The notes below the pieces were generated by a model. The model saw nothing but the letters and a program-made list of their open reading frames with translations. It did no database searches and was not told the DNA's origin. The position numbers and the translations under genes were made by a program. This document shows, piece by piece, positions 16,679 through 24,520 of a DNA stretch of 64,000 nt. How positions within the stretch are numbered: position 1 is the first letter of the stretch; every line of letters begins with the position of its first letter. The DNA comes from JANXMY01 sp965246745 (GTDB lineage Bacteria; Armatimonadota; Armatimonadia; Armatimonadales; Capsulimonadaceae), in contig OZ251980.1 of NCBI GenBank assembly GCA_965246745.1, positions 124,001 to 188,000 on the forward strand. The letters are read 5' to 3'.

Positions 16679-17395
16679 CTAGGTTTTTTGACGGAAGAGC
16701 AGCTCAATAGGCGACAGGCCGTTTTCCGAAGCCGCGCTGCCGTCATGCTCTGCGTGGGGCGACTGCTGCATCATGCTTTCCACCACGGCATCTTCCATCT
16801 GGCGGTAGCGCTGAATTTCCGAATCGCGCTCGGCGATCTGCGCCTGCGCGTCTTCGAGCTGCCGGGTCAGGCCGCCGATATAACGGCCAAGCTGGCTCAG
16901 CGCTTCCTGCACTTCGGCGGGGTCGTATCCATGCGGAACATTGCGGGTAAAGGTCAGGGTGCGGATATAATCCTGGGCGGTTTTCACGGAGGTGCCGAGG
17001 ACTGCCCCGGAGACGGCAGCGCCGGAGGCAGCTTCCAGCCGCGCCAGCAGCATGCCGGCCGCGACATGGCCCGGTGCGGCGTCCAGCAGGGAGCGCAGGG
17101 TCTCGCGGGCGCTGCCGCGCTGCCCGGCGGCCAGGGATGCATGGGCAAAGTTCATCAGCAGGTCGGGTGGCGGCGTGCCGCCGGGCGCGAAGCGGACGGC
17201 GTTCTCAAACGCGGTCATCGCCTGGGCGGGCAGGCCGAGGGCGTACAGCGCCGCCCCGAGAAAAGCCGACGCTTCGTACTGGGCGGCCTGCGTGACGGTC
17301 AGCTCATGCTCGTCCGAGGCGGCTTGCAGCCGGTCGGCGGCTTCGCGCATCCGTCCTTCCCGGAAGGCCGTTAATCCTTTTTCCCGGTCGGTCAT
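16679..17395 (-). CDS. TPR-like helical protein coupled to the VWA gene
   Basis: 238 residues: three or so degenerate TPR repeats (EKGLTAFREGRMREAADRL, FLGAALYALGLPAQAMTAFE, MNFAHASLAAGQRGSARETL), then a coiled-coil C-terminus (QLEDAQAQIAERDSEIQRYRQ). No signal peptide or membrane helix. Its ATG overlaps the stop of the VWA gene (ATGA), so the two products are made together and probably interact. Function unknown. Confidence 0.78.
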   Translation of the reverse strand: MTDREKGLTAFREGRMREAADRLQAASDEHELTVTQAAQYEASAFLGAALYALGLPAQAMTAFENAVRFAPGGTPPPDLLMNFAHASLAAGQRGSARETLRSLLDAAPGHVAAGMLLARLEAASGAAVSGAVLGTSVKTAQDYIRTLTFTRNVPHGYDPAEVQEALSQLGRYIGGLTRQLEDAQAQIAERDSEIQRYRQMEDAVVESMMQQSPHAEHDGSAASENGLSPIELLFRQKT

Positions 17396-18843
17396 AAGGG
17401 CTGCGTTTCCGCCAGTGGAAGTTCCGGCAGCGGCAGACTGCCGAGTCGCCGGGTCGTGGCTTTGATGCGCTTGACGCGGGACGGGTCCGCCGAAGCGATG
17501 CCCAGCTCGGCAAGCTGGCCTTCCATTTCCTGCGCCAGCGCCGTTTCGCCGATCTGGTGAAGCTGCCGGGTAGCTGCGCCGAGCTTTTCGCGGGCGGTCT
17601 CGAAATCGCCCCGGTCCTGAGCACGCTGGGCTTCGCGCTCGTTTTTGTACACTTGGTAGCGGTCAACCAGGCCGCCGACGGCCGGGCTTGTTTCCGCCAG
17701 CGTGTCGGGGTCGTCGGTGAAGGTCGCGATGATCAGGGAGCGGTCGTTGCCGGGCACGGCCTGGCTGGCCTGGTCGAGACTGTTCCAGGTCAGCAGCGTT
17801 TCCACAATCGGGCGCTCGCCAGCGGGCAGCAGCGGCGGGGCGATCTGCACCATGACGGCGACCGGGGCGGCAGTGGAGACATCCCCGACCCGCGCCCGCA
17901 TCCAGCCATCTTCGGTGTGTATCTCGTCAAACATGGTCATGGTCGGCCGGACCAGGAAAAGGTCCTGAACGACCGCGCCGTCGAGGCCGCGCACGGCCAG
18001 GTACAGGTCCGTCACAGTGGTGGCTTCCAGGGTGGTCATTTCCTGCGACAAGCGCTCGGTGATTTCACCGATGTCGGCGGCATAGTAGTAATCGCCGCGC
18101 GAGTTGTCGGCAACTTTCATTAAAAACTCTTCGTCGAATTCATCGCTGACGCCCAGGGTGGTGATCGCGTAGCCGGCGGCTTCAATCTGCGCGATGGATT
18201 TCAGGGTGGCGTCCTGGTCCTGCACGATGCCGTCAGAGATGACGATCAGGCGGTTGATGCCGTGCGCCAGCGGGTTCTGGCTGAGGGCGGCGAGGGCCTG
18301 GCGGAGCGCGTCGGCCATGAATGTGCCGCTGCCGATGTCTACGGGCAGGCGGCGCTCTTGCAGCATATCTATCTGGGTCAAGCAGCCGTCAGGAAAATGC
18401 GCCCAGTCCTGCTGGTTGAAGACGGTGTGCGTGTGGTCGGCGAAGGCGATGACGGCAACCTGGTCGGTGGGGCGCAGTGTCATCAGCAGGGTTTTGATGG
18501 CCTCCGTGACCTGCGCCATCGGCGTGTTTTGGAGCGTCTGCATTTCGGACAGCGTCTGGCCGGTCCAGTACATCGCATTGGCTTCGTCCGCTTCGCCGCG
18601 CTCCAGCTCGTCGCGGGAAATGGCGACGCCCATCCAGTATTCGCGCTCCTCGTCGGACAACTGGAAATGGTGCATGGACGCGGACGCGTCCACCACGAGC
18701 ACCAGGTTAAGCGGAGGGCGCGAGCCGGCGGCGGCGGCTTCGGGCCGGATTTCCATCAGCGCGTACAGGGCATCGTCGAGGTAGCGGCTGGCGGGGATCG
18801 CGGGGCGGCTCAGGGCGGTGTTGATGTTTAGGCTGCCGTTCAC
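17392..18843 (-). CDS. Von Willebrand factor A domain protein
   Basis: About 483 residues with an N-terminal segment (LNINTALSRPAIPAS) followed by a VWA domain containing the metal-binding MIDAS motif DASASM and later LIVISDGIV. A beta-rich middle follows (VTDLYLAVRGLDGAVVQ), then a helical C-terminus. The GTG at 18843 is preferred because AAGGAG lies nine bases upstream; the ATG at 18852 directly abuts that ribosome site. Such cytoplasmic VWA proteins often assemble chaperone or metal-insertion complexes; the partner here is probably the coupled TPR protein. Confidence 0.85.
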   Translation of the reverse strand: MNGSLNINTALSRPAIPASRYLDDALYALMEIRPEAAAAGSRPPLNLVLVVDASASMHHFQLSDEEREYWMGVAISRDELERGEADEANAMYWTGQTLSEMQTLQNTPMAQVTEAIKTLLMTLRPTDQVAVIAFADHTHTVFNQQDWAHFPDGCLTQIDMLQERRLPVDIGSGTFMADALRQALAALSQNPLAHGINRLIVISDGIVQDQDATLKSIAQIEAAGYAITTLGVSDEFDEEFLMKVADNSRGDYYYAADIGEITERLSQEMTTLEATTVTDLYLAVRGLDGAVVQDLFLVRPTMTMFDEIHTEDGWMRARVGDVSTAAPVAVMVQIAPPLLPAGERPIVETLLTWNSLDQASQAVPGNDRSLIIATFTDDPDTLAETSPAVGGLVDRYQVYKNEREAQRAQDRGDFETAREKLGAATRQLHQIGETALAQEMEGQLAELGIASADPSRVKRIKATTRRLGSLPLPELPLAETQPL

Positions 18844-18937
18844 AGGGGCCATCTCCTTAGATGTTCCATAGTCGTTTTTTCCAAAGCGTGCTGAGATACA
18901 CACATATTCGGCATCTGCGTGGGAATTCCTTCTTATG

Positions 18938-18946
18938 TGCTATAAT
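18938..18946 (+). promoter_or_regulatory. Extended -10 promoter of purH
   Basis: TGCTATAAT (18938-18946) is a strong extended -10 element; no good -35 is seen. The transcript would start about 18953 and carry the ZTP riboswitch as leader. Confidence 0.72.
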
Positions 18947-18984
18947 TGCCGTGCAATAAAATTCGCGCGTCTGCGCGAGCTGAC

Positions 18985-19066
18985 GTGCGGTGTGACTGGC
19001 GAGAGCGGGGGGACCCCCGAGGGAGCACCGTGCCGGAGAATGCCGTCCGCCTGGGCACCCTGTTTG
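18985..19066 (+). ncRNA. ZTP (pfl) riboswitch upstream of purH
   Basis: The leader carries both conserved halves of the ZTP aptamer: GTGTGACTGGCGA (from 18990) and, after a variable stem and linker, CCGCCTGGGCA (19047-19057). P1 can form from CGGTG (18988-18992) with CACCG (19026-19030), enclosing an inner GGGGG/CCCCC stem. ZTP accumulates when 10-formyl-tetrahydrofolate is short, and this class switches on purine and one-carbon genes such as purH. I could not identify a clear terminator between aptamer and start codon, so control may be at translation. Remaining leader: about 67 bases. Confidence 0.9.
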
Positions 19067-19133
19067 CGCTGTCAATGCGTGCGGGGTCCCAGGCTTTTGC
19101 TTTGGGTAGCTTGCTGGTACGAAAGGGAAAACT

Positions 19134-20726
19134 ATGGTTCAAGTGAAGCGGGCGCTGGTCAGCGTTTCGGATAAAACCGGGCTGTCCGAGTTTGCGCGTG
19201 GGCTGGTCGCACTGGGCGTGGAGCTGGTCTCGACCGGCGGCACGGCAAAAACTTTAGCCGACGCCGGGCTGCCGGTCGTAAACGTCTCGGACATCACCCG
19301 GTTCCCGGAGATGCTGGACGGGCGGGTGAAAACCCTGCATCCGGCGGTGCATGGCGGTCTGCTGGCGGATCGGTCGAAGCCGGGGCACATGGAAACCATC
19401 GCCGCGCACGGCATCGCGCCGATTGATTTGGTGATCGTCAACCTGTATCCGTTTGCGGCCACTGTCGCGAGGCCCGGCGTCACGCGCGAGGAGGCGGTCG
19501 AGAACATTGACATCGGCGGGCCGTCAATGATCCGCTCCGGCGCGAAAAACCATGCGTCGGTGGCGGTCGTCGTTTCGCCCGCCGATTATCCGGCCGTGCT
19601 GTCCGAGATGGAGCGCAGCGGCGGGGCGCTGTTGCCGGCGACCTGCGCCCGGCTGGCCGCGTCGGCTTACGCGCACACGGCGGCGTATGACGCCGCCATT
19701 GCAGCGTATCTGTCGGCGCACCCGCTCGGCGACAGCGACGAAGCCGGGGAGGGGTTCCCGGAGCTTTTGACTTTGGCATTCACCAAAGCTCAGGACTTGC
19801 GCTACGGGGAAAACCCGCACCAAAAAGCGGCTTTTTACCGTGACCCGGCGGCGTCCTCAGGGCTGGCATCGGCGGAAAAGCGGCACGGCAAAGAACTGTC
19901 GTTCAACAACATCTACGACCTCAACGCTGCGTACAATCTGGTGCAGGAGTTTTCGGACAGCAGTGCCCCGGCCGCCGCGATCATCAAGCATACCAACCCG
20001 TGCGGCGCAGCGATTGCCGGGACGCTTGCCGAAGCGTTCGCGAAAGCCCGCGAGGGCGACCCGATTTCCGCCTTCGGCGGCATTTTAGCCGTAAACCAGC
20101 CCATAGACGCCGAAACCGCCAATCTCATCACCGGCAAGAATACGTTCTTCGAGGCGATCATTGCGCCGGGCTACAGCGATGAGGCGTTCACGATTTTGAC
20201 GACCAAAAAGCAGTGGGGCGCGAACCTCATTTTGCTGGAGTCCGCGCCGGCTCCCGCCCAAGTGGCGGAGGAGTACGACTTCAAGCGAGTCAGCGGCGGC
20301 CTGCTGGTGCAGACGCCCGATACGGCGATGCTGAAGCCGAGCGAGACCGAAACGGCTTCGGAGCGGCAAGCGACGGCTGCGGAGATGTCCAACTTGATGC
20401 TGGCCTGGAAGCTGGTCAAGCATGTCAAGTCCAATGCCATTGTGCTGGTCAAAGACCGGCAGCTTGTCGGAGTCGGGGCGGGCCAAATGAACCGGGTACA
20501 GAGCGTGCGCCTCGCCGTCACGCAAGCGGGCGACAAGGCCAACGGAGCCGTGCTGGCATCCGACGCCTTTTTCCCATTCCCGGACGGCCCCGAAGCAGCC
20601 TTGCAGGCCGGCGTCACGGCAATCATCCAGCCGGGCGGGTCCAAAAAAGACGACGAAGCCATCGCGATTGCCGACCAGTACGGCGCGGCGATGGTGCTGA
20701 CCGGCCGCCGTCACTTCCGGCATTAG
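19134..20726 (+). CDS. purH: Bifunctional AICAR transformylase / IMP cyclohydrolase
   Basis: Catalyses the last two steps of IMP synthesis: formylation of AICAR with 10-formyl-tetrahydrofolate, then ring closure. 530 residues, normal length. The N-terminal MGS-like cyclohydrolase domain has SVSDKTGL, VSTGGTAKTL and KTLHPAVHGGLL; the C-terminal transformylase has LRYGENPHQKAAFY, KHTNPCGAA, SDAFFPFPDG and the AIIQPGGSKKDDE signature. A ZTP riboswitch precedes it and a strong terminator follows, so it is a monocistronic unit controlled by folate/purine status. Confidence 0.97.
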   Translation: MVQVKRALVSVSDKTGLSEFARGLVALGVELVSTGGTAKTLADAGLPVVNVSDITRFPEMLDGRVKTLHPAVHGGLLADRSKPGHMETIAAHGIAPIDLVIVNLYPFAATVARPGVTREEAVENIDIGGPSMIRSGAKNHASVAVVVSPADYPAVLSEMERSGGALLPATCARLAASAYAHTAAYDAAIAAYLSAHPLGDSDEAGEGFPELLTLAFTKAQDLRYGENPHQKAAFYRDPAASSGLASAEKRHGKELSFNNIYDLNAAYNLVQEFSDSSAPAAAIIKHTNPCGAAIAGTLAEAFAKAREGDPISAFGGILAVNQPIDAETANLITGKNTFFEAIIAPGYSDEAFTILTTKKQWGANLILLESAPAPAQVAEEYDFKRVSGGLLVQTPDTAMLKPSETETASERQATAAEMSNLMLAWKLVKHVKSNAIVLVKDRQLVGVGAGQMNRVQSVRLAVTQAGDKANGAVLASDAFFPFPDGPEAALQAGVTAIIQPGGSKKDDEAIAIADQYGAAMVLTGRRHFRH

Positions 20727-20741
20727 GCAGAAAGTGAGTGA

Positions 20742-20773
20742 AGCCCCGCGCATCAGCGCGGGGCTATTTTATT
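20742..20773 (+). terminator. Rho-independent terminator of purH
   Basis: 10-bp stem (20742-20751 with 20756-20765), ATCA loop, followed by ATTTTATT. Confidence 0.87.
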
Positions 20774-20869
20774 GCAGATTTAGCTTTTGAGCATTAAGTC
20801 TAAAGTTAATATAAATTACATATTAATGTCTTCATAACCGGGTAAAATGATCCCATTGGAGAAGCTACA

Positions 20870-21973
20870 ATGCGGCAAAGACCCTCGGCAAAACTGCTTG
20901 TATTCAACCAGAAGGACGAACTGCTGTTGTTTCGATTTGTCCATCGAAACGGGCCGCTGAAGGGCCGAAGCTACTGGGCACCGCCGGGCGGCGGGGTCGA
21001 GCCGGGCAAGACATTTGCACAGGCCGGCCTTCGTGAACTGCGGGAAGAAACCGGGATCGAGTGCACTGATCTCGGTCCCGAAGTCGGACGCCGGGAATAC
21101 GCCTTGCAGCTTGCCGACGGCGAAATGGTGGCCGCCGACGAGCGCCTCTTCGTTGTCAGGCCGGATGCCGATGCGCTGTCGTTTGTGGAATGGACAGATG
21201 CCGAGGTGGACGTGATCGCGGCGCACAAATGGTGGTCGCTGCTGGAAATTGCCAATTCAGCGGAGATGGTTTACCCGGAGAGCTTAGCCAAAATGCTGAC
21301 GAGCAAAGCAGTTCAGTCAGGCTCGAATACTCAAAAAGCTATCGGCATTGCCCGTGCTTTTTTAGCGAGCCGAAGAAGTCAAGAATACTGGGAGGGTTCT
21401 GCCACAGCGGACGCCGAAGGCAGGTGGCGCTGCTGGTTTGAGCGGCGCGGCGGGATGCTGATAGAACCAATCCACGTTGTTGTGCTGGTAGATTCGGCGA
21501 CGGGAACATGCAAAGTGCAGAAACAAATTCGAGCCGTAGGCTGCTTAATAACTATTATCGGAACCAAATACCGGCAAACTAAAGGCCGCAGCCGTGCAGG
21601 AATTGCGCGTGCTGCGGCTCGCAAATTACGCCCGCCGGTCGGGCAGGCGCTGAACATCCGACTCCAGCCGGGCCATGCGGTCCTGGCACGAGCGAAGCAG
21701 ATCGTTTACATCGGTCAGCGCTTGACGCGCGGCCTGCTGACGCGCCAGCCACACCGCGTAGCTGCCGGAAACGACCGCCGCCGTCGCACAAGAAATGCTG
21801 ATGGTCAAAAAAACATAAAACAAGCTCTTGACCGGGTCCCCGCCGCCGGGGCCTTCACTTTCCGGCCGGTACGGGACATACGCCGCCGGGTCGTCTTCGG
21901 CTTCCGAGTTATCTATCAAAGTCAGCGAGCTAAAGCGTGTACCGTTTTTCATCGGCTATTCCTTCTTCCATAG
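20870..21973 (+). CDS. Nudix hydrolase with an unexplained C-terminal extension
   Basis: The ATG at 20870 has GGAG upstream. The first 145 residues are a clear Nudix domain: GGGVEPGKTFAQAGLRELRE followed by ETG, where the REL-EE metal-binding core is intact but the usual Glu of the Gly-x5-Glu step is Lys. The frame then continues for another 220 residues with no recognisable fold. From 21626 the tail runs antisense to a convincing membrane protein gene, so it is probably read-through after loss of the original stop near 21320, or a sequencing frameshift. Substrate unknown. No ortholog-based correction was possible. Confidence 0.72.
   Translation: MRQRPSAKLLVFNQKDELLLFRFVHRNGPLKGRSYWAPPGGGVEPGKTFAQAGLRELREETGIECTDLGPEVGRREYALQLADGEMVAADERLFVVRPDADALSFVEWTDAEVDVIAAHKWWSLLEIANSAEMVYPESLAKMLTSKAVQSGSNTQKAIGIARAFLASRRSQEYWEGSATADAEGRWRCWFERRGGMLIEPIHVVVLVDSATGTCKVQKQIRAVGCLITIIGTKYRQTKGRSRAGIARAAARKLRPPVGQALNIRLQPGHAVLARAKQIVYIGQRLTRGLLTRQPHRVAAGNDRRRRTRNADGQKNIKQALDRVPAAGAFTFRPVRDIRRRVVFGFRVIYQSQRAKACTVFHRLFLLP
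21626..21952 (-). CDS. Small single-pass membrane protein with coiled coil
   Basis: 108 residues: a polar N-terminus, one membrane helix (about 44-67, SLFYVFLTISISCATAAVV), and a C-terminal coiled coil (LLRSCQDRMARLESDVQRL). AAGGA stands just before its ATG, and it overlaps the response-regulator stop by 23 bases, indicating coupling. The tail of the Nudix frame lies antisense to it; this gene is the more credible of the two. Function unknown, possibly tied to the CheY-like protein. Confidence 0.65.
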   Translation of the reverse strand: MKNGTRFSSLTLIDNSEAEDDPAAYVPYRPESEGPGGGDPVKSLFYVFLTISISCATAAVVSGSYAVWLARQQAARQALTDVNDLLRSCQDRMARLESDVQRLPDRRA

Positions 21974-22334
21974 AAAAAATGCGCTTCACAAACGCAATCA
22001 GCTCCATCGGATTAAACGGCTTGGTCAGATAACACTCCACCCCCGACTGCCAGCCGCGCAGAACATCAGAGTCCTGAGCACGAGCCGTCAGCATGATGAC
22101 CGGGATGCCCTCGGTTTCGGGATTTTTCTTCAAGGCTTCCAGCACCTCAAACCCGGTCATCTCCGGCATCATCACGTCAAGCACAATCAAGTCGGGCCGG
22201 TCTTCGCGAACCTTTTCCAAACACTCGGCCCCGTTGAACGCCGTGATGACCTCGTACCCCTGCCGCTCCAGGTTGACCTGGATCAAGCGCACAATATGCT
22301 TTTCATCGTCGCAGGTCAGTATTTTACGCGCCAT
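21930..22334 (-). CDS. Stand-alone CheY-like response regulator receiver
   Basis: 134 residues forming only a receiver domain: acidic pocket CDDEKH, phospho-acceptor Asp in LIVLDVMMPEMTG, Thr in VIMLTAR, and the switch Lys in LTKPFNP. No output domain, so it acts by protein-protein contact like CheY or Spo0F. The coupled downstream gene encodes a small membrane protein that may be its partner. Confidence 0.92.
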   Translation of the reverse strand: MARKILTCDDEKHIVRLIQVNLERQGYEVITAFNGAECLEKVREDRPDLIVLDVMMPEMTGFEVLEALKKNPETEGIPVIMLTARAQDSDVLRGWQSGVECYLTKPFNPMELIAFVKRIFSMEEGIADEKRYTL

Positions 22335-22369
22335 AGCGGCTATCCCCTTGTTGTTTGCACTGTCAATCT

Positions 22370-22407
22370 ATCATACCGCAATATCATACCGCAATATCAT
22401 ACCGCAT
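22370..22407 (+). repeat. 13-bp tandem repeat upstream of the response regulator
   Basis: ATCATACCGCAAT occurs at 22370-22382 and 22383-22395, followed by a 12-base partial copy (22396-22407), between the response regulator promoter region and the lipoate gene end. Too short and unspaced to be CRISPR. Confidence 0.9.
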
Positions 22408-22415
22408 TCGGCGTG

Positions 22416-23054
22416 TTAATTAATCGGCGCGTCAACGAATCGGTCGCCGGAGAACGTCTGCTGGAATTCACTCTCCAAGTGAGCCAGAAACGACCCGCAG
22501 TCCGGCAGTCCGGCAAGCGGCACCGACATCTGCTGCAAAAGCGCGGCCCCGTCGCGGCGCTGGGCGCTGCCGACGAGCTTTTGCCCCGTCTGCCGGTCAA
22601 TCAAGTCGCAGGCCGCCGACAGGGCAAAGCAGTCCACAACCTGCCTTTGGTCCCGAACCGCGCAGCCGCCGAAGACCGCCCCGATGCCGCACGCTTGCAG
22701 CGCCCGCAAAACCGCGCCGGTCAGGAGGTGATGCGACTCCATCACCGAGCGGCTGCTTTCCGGCAGGTGCTCCAATCGCGCAGCGACAGCGATGGTCAGG
22801 TCGCTGCTGTGCCGCACGGCCCGGCCCCCGGTCGGACGGCGCACGACAGGCAGGCCGGGAAACAGCGCCCGGACCGGCTCCTCGGCTTGCAGCCGGCCGA
22901 TGCTGACCGAAGGCCGGTCCCAAAAATACACCCGCACCGCCGCCGGCCCCTCGGCGGCGGCCAGCGCCGACAACAGGGCCGCGTCGGCGGCCATGTTGCC
23001 CTCGGGGGTGCCCGGCACGGCCTCATATATCCAGCGTATATTGCCCCGCGTCAC
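22416..23054 (-). CDS. Lipoate/octanoate protein transferase (LipM/LplA-like)
   Basis: 212 residues of the biotin/lipoyl ligase fold, with RRPTGGRAVRHSSDLTIAV and GQKLVGSAQRRDGAALLQQ. A Cys in VVDCFAL aligns with the catalytic Cys of LipM octanoyltransferases, which favours transfer from octanoyl-ACP over an ATP-dependent ligase. The likely acceptor is GcvH, encoded in the same operon. Start taken as the GTG at 23054, whose GTGA overlaps the gcvPB stop; the upstream ATG at 23075 lies inside gcvPB. Last gene of the liv-gcv run. Confidence 0.83.
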   Translation of the reverse strand: MTRGNIRWIYEAVPGTPEGNMAADAALLSALAAAEGPAAVRVYFWDRPSVSIGRLQAEEPVRALFPGLPVVRRPTGGRAVRHSSDLTIAVAARLEHLPESSRSVMESHHLLTGAVLRALQACGIGAVFGGCAVRDQRQVVDCFALSAACDLIDRQTGQKLVGSAQRRDGAALLQQMSVPLAGLPDCGSFLAHLESEFQQTFSGDRFVDAPIN

Positions 23055-24520
23055 TCCGCCGGGCCGGTCCAGCAAAGGCGCGGCTGACGCGCTGCTGTGG
23101 CTTCGTCGAGCTTGCGAACCGGCGTGGTGTGGGGCGCAGATTTGACAATCTCCGGGTTTGCCTCGATGTCCCGCGCAATCTGCTGCATGGCGGCGACAAA
23201 CAAATCCAGCGTTTCTTTGCTTTCGGTTTCTGTCGGCTCAATCATCAGGGCTTCCGGGACAATCAGCGGAAAATAAATGGTGGGCGGGTGGTAGCCGAAG
23301 TCCATGAGGCGCTTGGCGATGTCGAGCGCTTTGATTCCGTGGGACTTCTGCTGGCGCTTGGCGGTGAAAACGCACTCGTGCATGCAGATTTCGCTGAACG
23401 CCACATCAAACGAGTCTTGAAGCCGCACCCGAAGATAGTTTGCGTTCAAGACAGCATTCTCGGCGACCTGCGCCAGCCGCTCCCGGCCGTAGTACATGAT
23501 GTACGCATAGGCGCGGAGAATACACAAAAACGAGCCGGCGTAGCCGTGTATCTTGCCGACCGACTTGGGCCGGTCCCGTTCCATGCGATACGCGCCGCTT
23601 CCGGTCTGAATTACCTGTGGGACGGGCAGGTACGGCTCCAAAATCTTTTTGATGCCGACCGGGCCGGAGCCGGGTCCCCCGCCCCCGTGCGGCGACGAAA
23701 ACGTTTTGTGCAGGTTGAAGTGCATCACGTCAAAGCCCATGTCGCCGGGCCGGGCGCGTCCGACCAGCGCATTCATATTGGCCCCGTCGCAGTACACCAG
23801 GCCGCCGGTTTGGTGGACAAGAGCGCAGATTTCCGCGATGTCGTCTTCAAACAGCCCGAGCGTGTTGGGGTTCGTCAGCATCAGCCCGGCGACATGGCCG
23901 CCGAGCAGCGTTTTCAGGTGCGCCAAGTCCACCCGGCCCCGCCCGTCGGACTTCACGGTGACGGTCTTGTAGCCGCAGCGGGCCGCCGACGCCGGATTGG
24001 TGCCGTGGGCGGCTTCCGGGACCAAAATCGTGTCCCGCGCTCCCTGCCCGTGGTCGTCGTGATACGCTTTGATCAGCATCAGTCCTAACAGCTCGCCGTG
24101 AGCGCCGGCGGCGGGCTGAAGAGTGACCGTGTCCATCCCACCGATCTCGGCCAGAATGTTCTGCATCGAAAACAGCACTTCCAGCGTGCCCTGCACCGCC
24201 GAGTCGGGCAGCTTGGGATGGACCCGCGCAAAGCCCGGCAGCCGGGCGATTTCCTCGTTGAGCTTCGGGTTGTACTTCATCGTGCATGACCCGAGGGGAT
24301 AAAAGCCCGAGTCGGTCGAATAGTTGTTCTGCGACAGATGCGTGAAGTGCCGGATCACTTCCGGTTCCGACAGCTCCGGCAGCGGCAGCGACTTCCGCCG
24401 GGCGGCGGCGGGGATTAGGGTGCCAGGCGCAAGGGCGGGCACATCGCAGGCGGGCAGCTCGACGCCGATCCGGCCGGGCCGGCTCAGCTCAAACAGCAGC
24501 GGCTCAGAAGCATGGGTCAT
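23051..24520 (-). CDS. gcvPB: Glycine dehydrogenase (decarboxylating) subunit 2
   Basis: PLP-carrying subunit of the two-subunit P-protein, which decarboxylates glycine and loads the aminomethyl group onto GcvH. 489 residues; the PLP Lys lies in NLHKTFSSPHGGGGPGSG, and SCTMKYNPKLNEEIA near the N-terminus is conserved. It overlaps gcvPA by four bases (ATGA), giving coupled 1:1 synthesis. Confidence 0.96.
   Translation of the reverse strand: MTHASEPLLFELSRPGRIGVELPACDVPALAPGTLIPAAARRKSLPLPELSEPEVIRHFTHLSQNNYSTDSGFYPLGSCTMKYNPKLNEEIARLPGFARVHPKLPDSAVQGTLEVLFSMQNILAEIGGMDTVTLQPAAGAHGELLGLMLIKAYHDDHGQGARDTILVPEAAHGTNPASAARCGYKTVTVKSDGRGRVDLAHLKTLLGGHVAGLMLTNPNTLGLFEDDIAEICALVHQTGGLVYCDGANMNALVGRARPGDMGFDVMHFNLHKTFSSPHGGGGPGSGPVGIKKILEPYLPVPQVIQTGSGAYRMERDRPKSVGKIHGYAGSFLCILRAYAYIMYYGRERLAQVAENAVLNANYLRVRLQDSFDVAFSEICMHECVFTAKRQQKSHGIKALDIAKRLMDFGYHPPTIYFPLIVPEALMIEPTETESKETLDLFVAAMQQIARDIEANPEIVKSAPHTTPVRKLDEATAARQPRLCWTGPAE

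Noticed and set aside
22370..22407. Possible CRISPR repeats
   Set aside because: Units are 13 bases with no spacers; no cas genes. The same holds for the 15-base units at 35294-35348.
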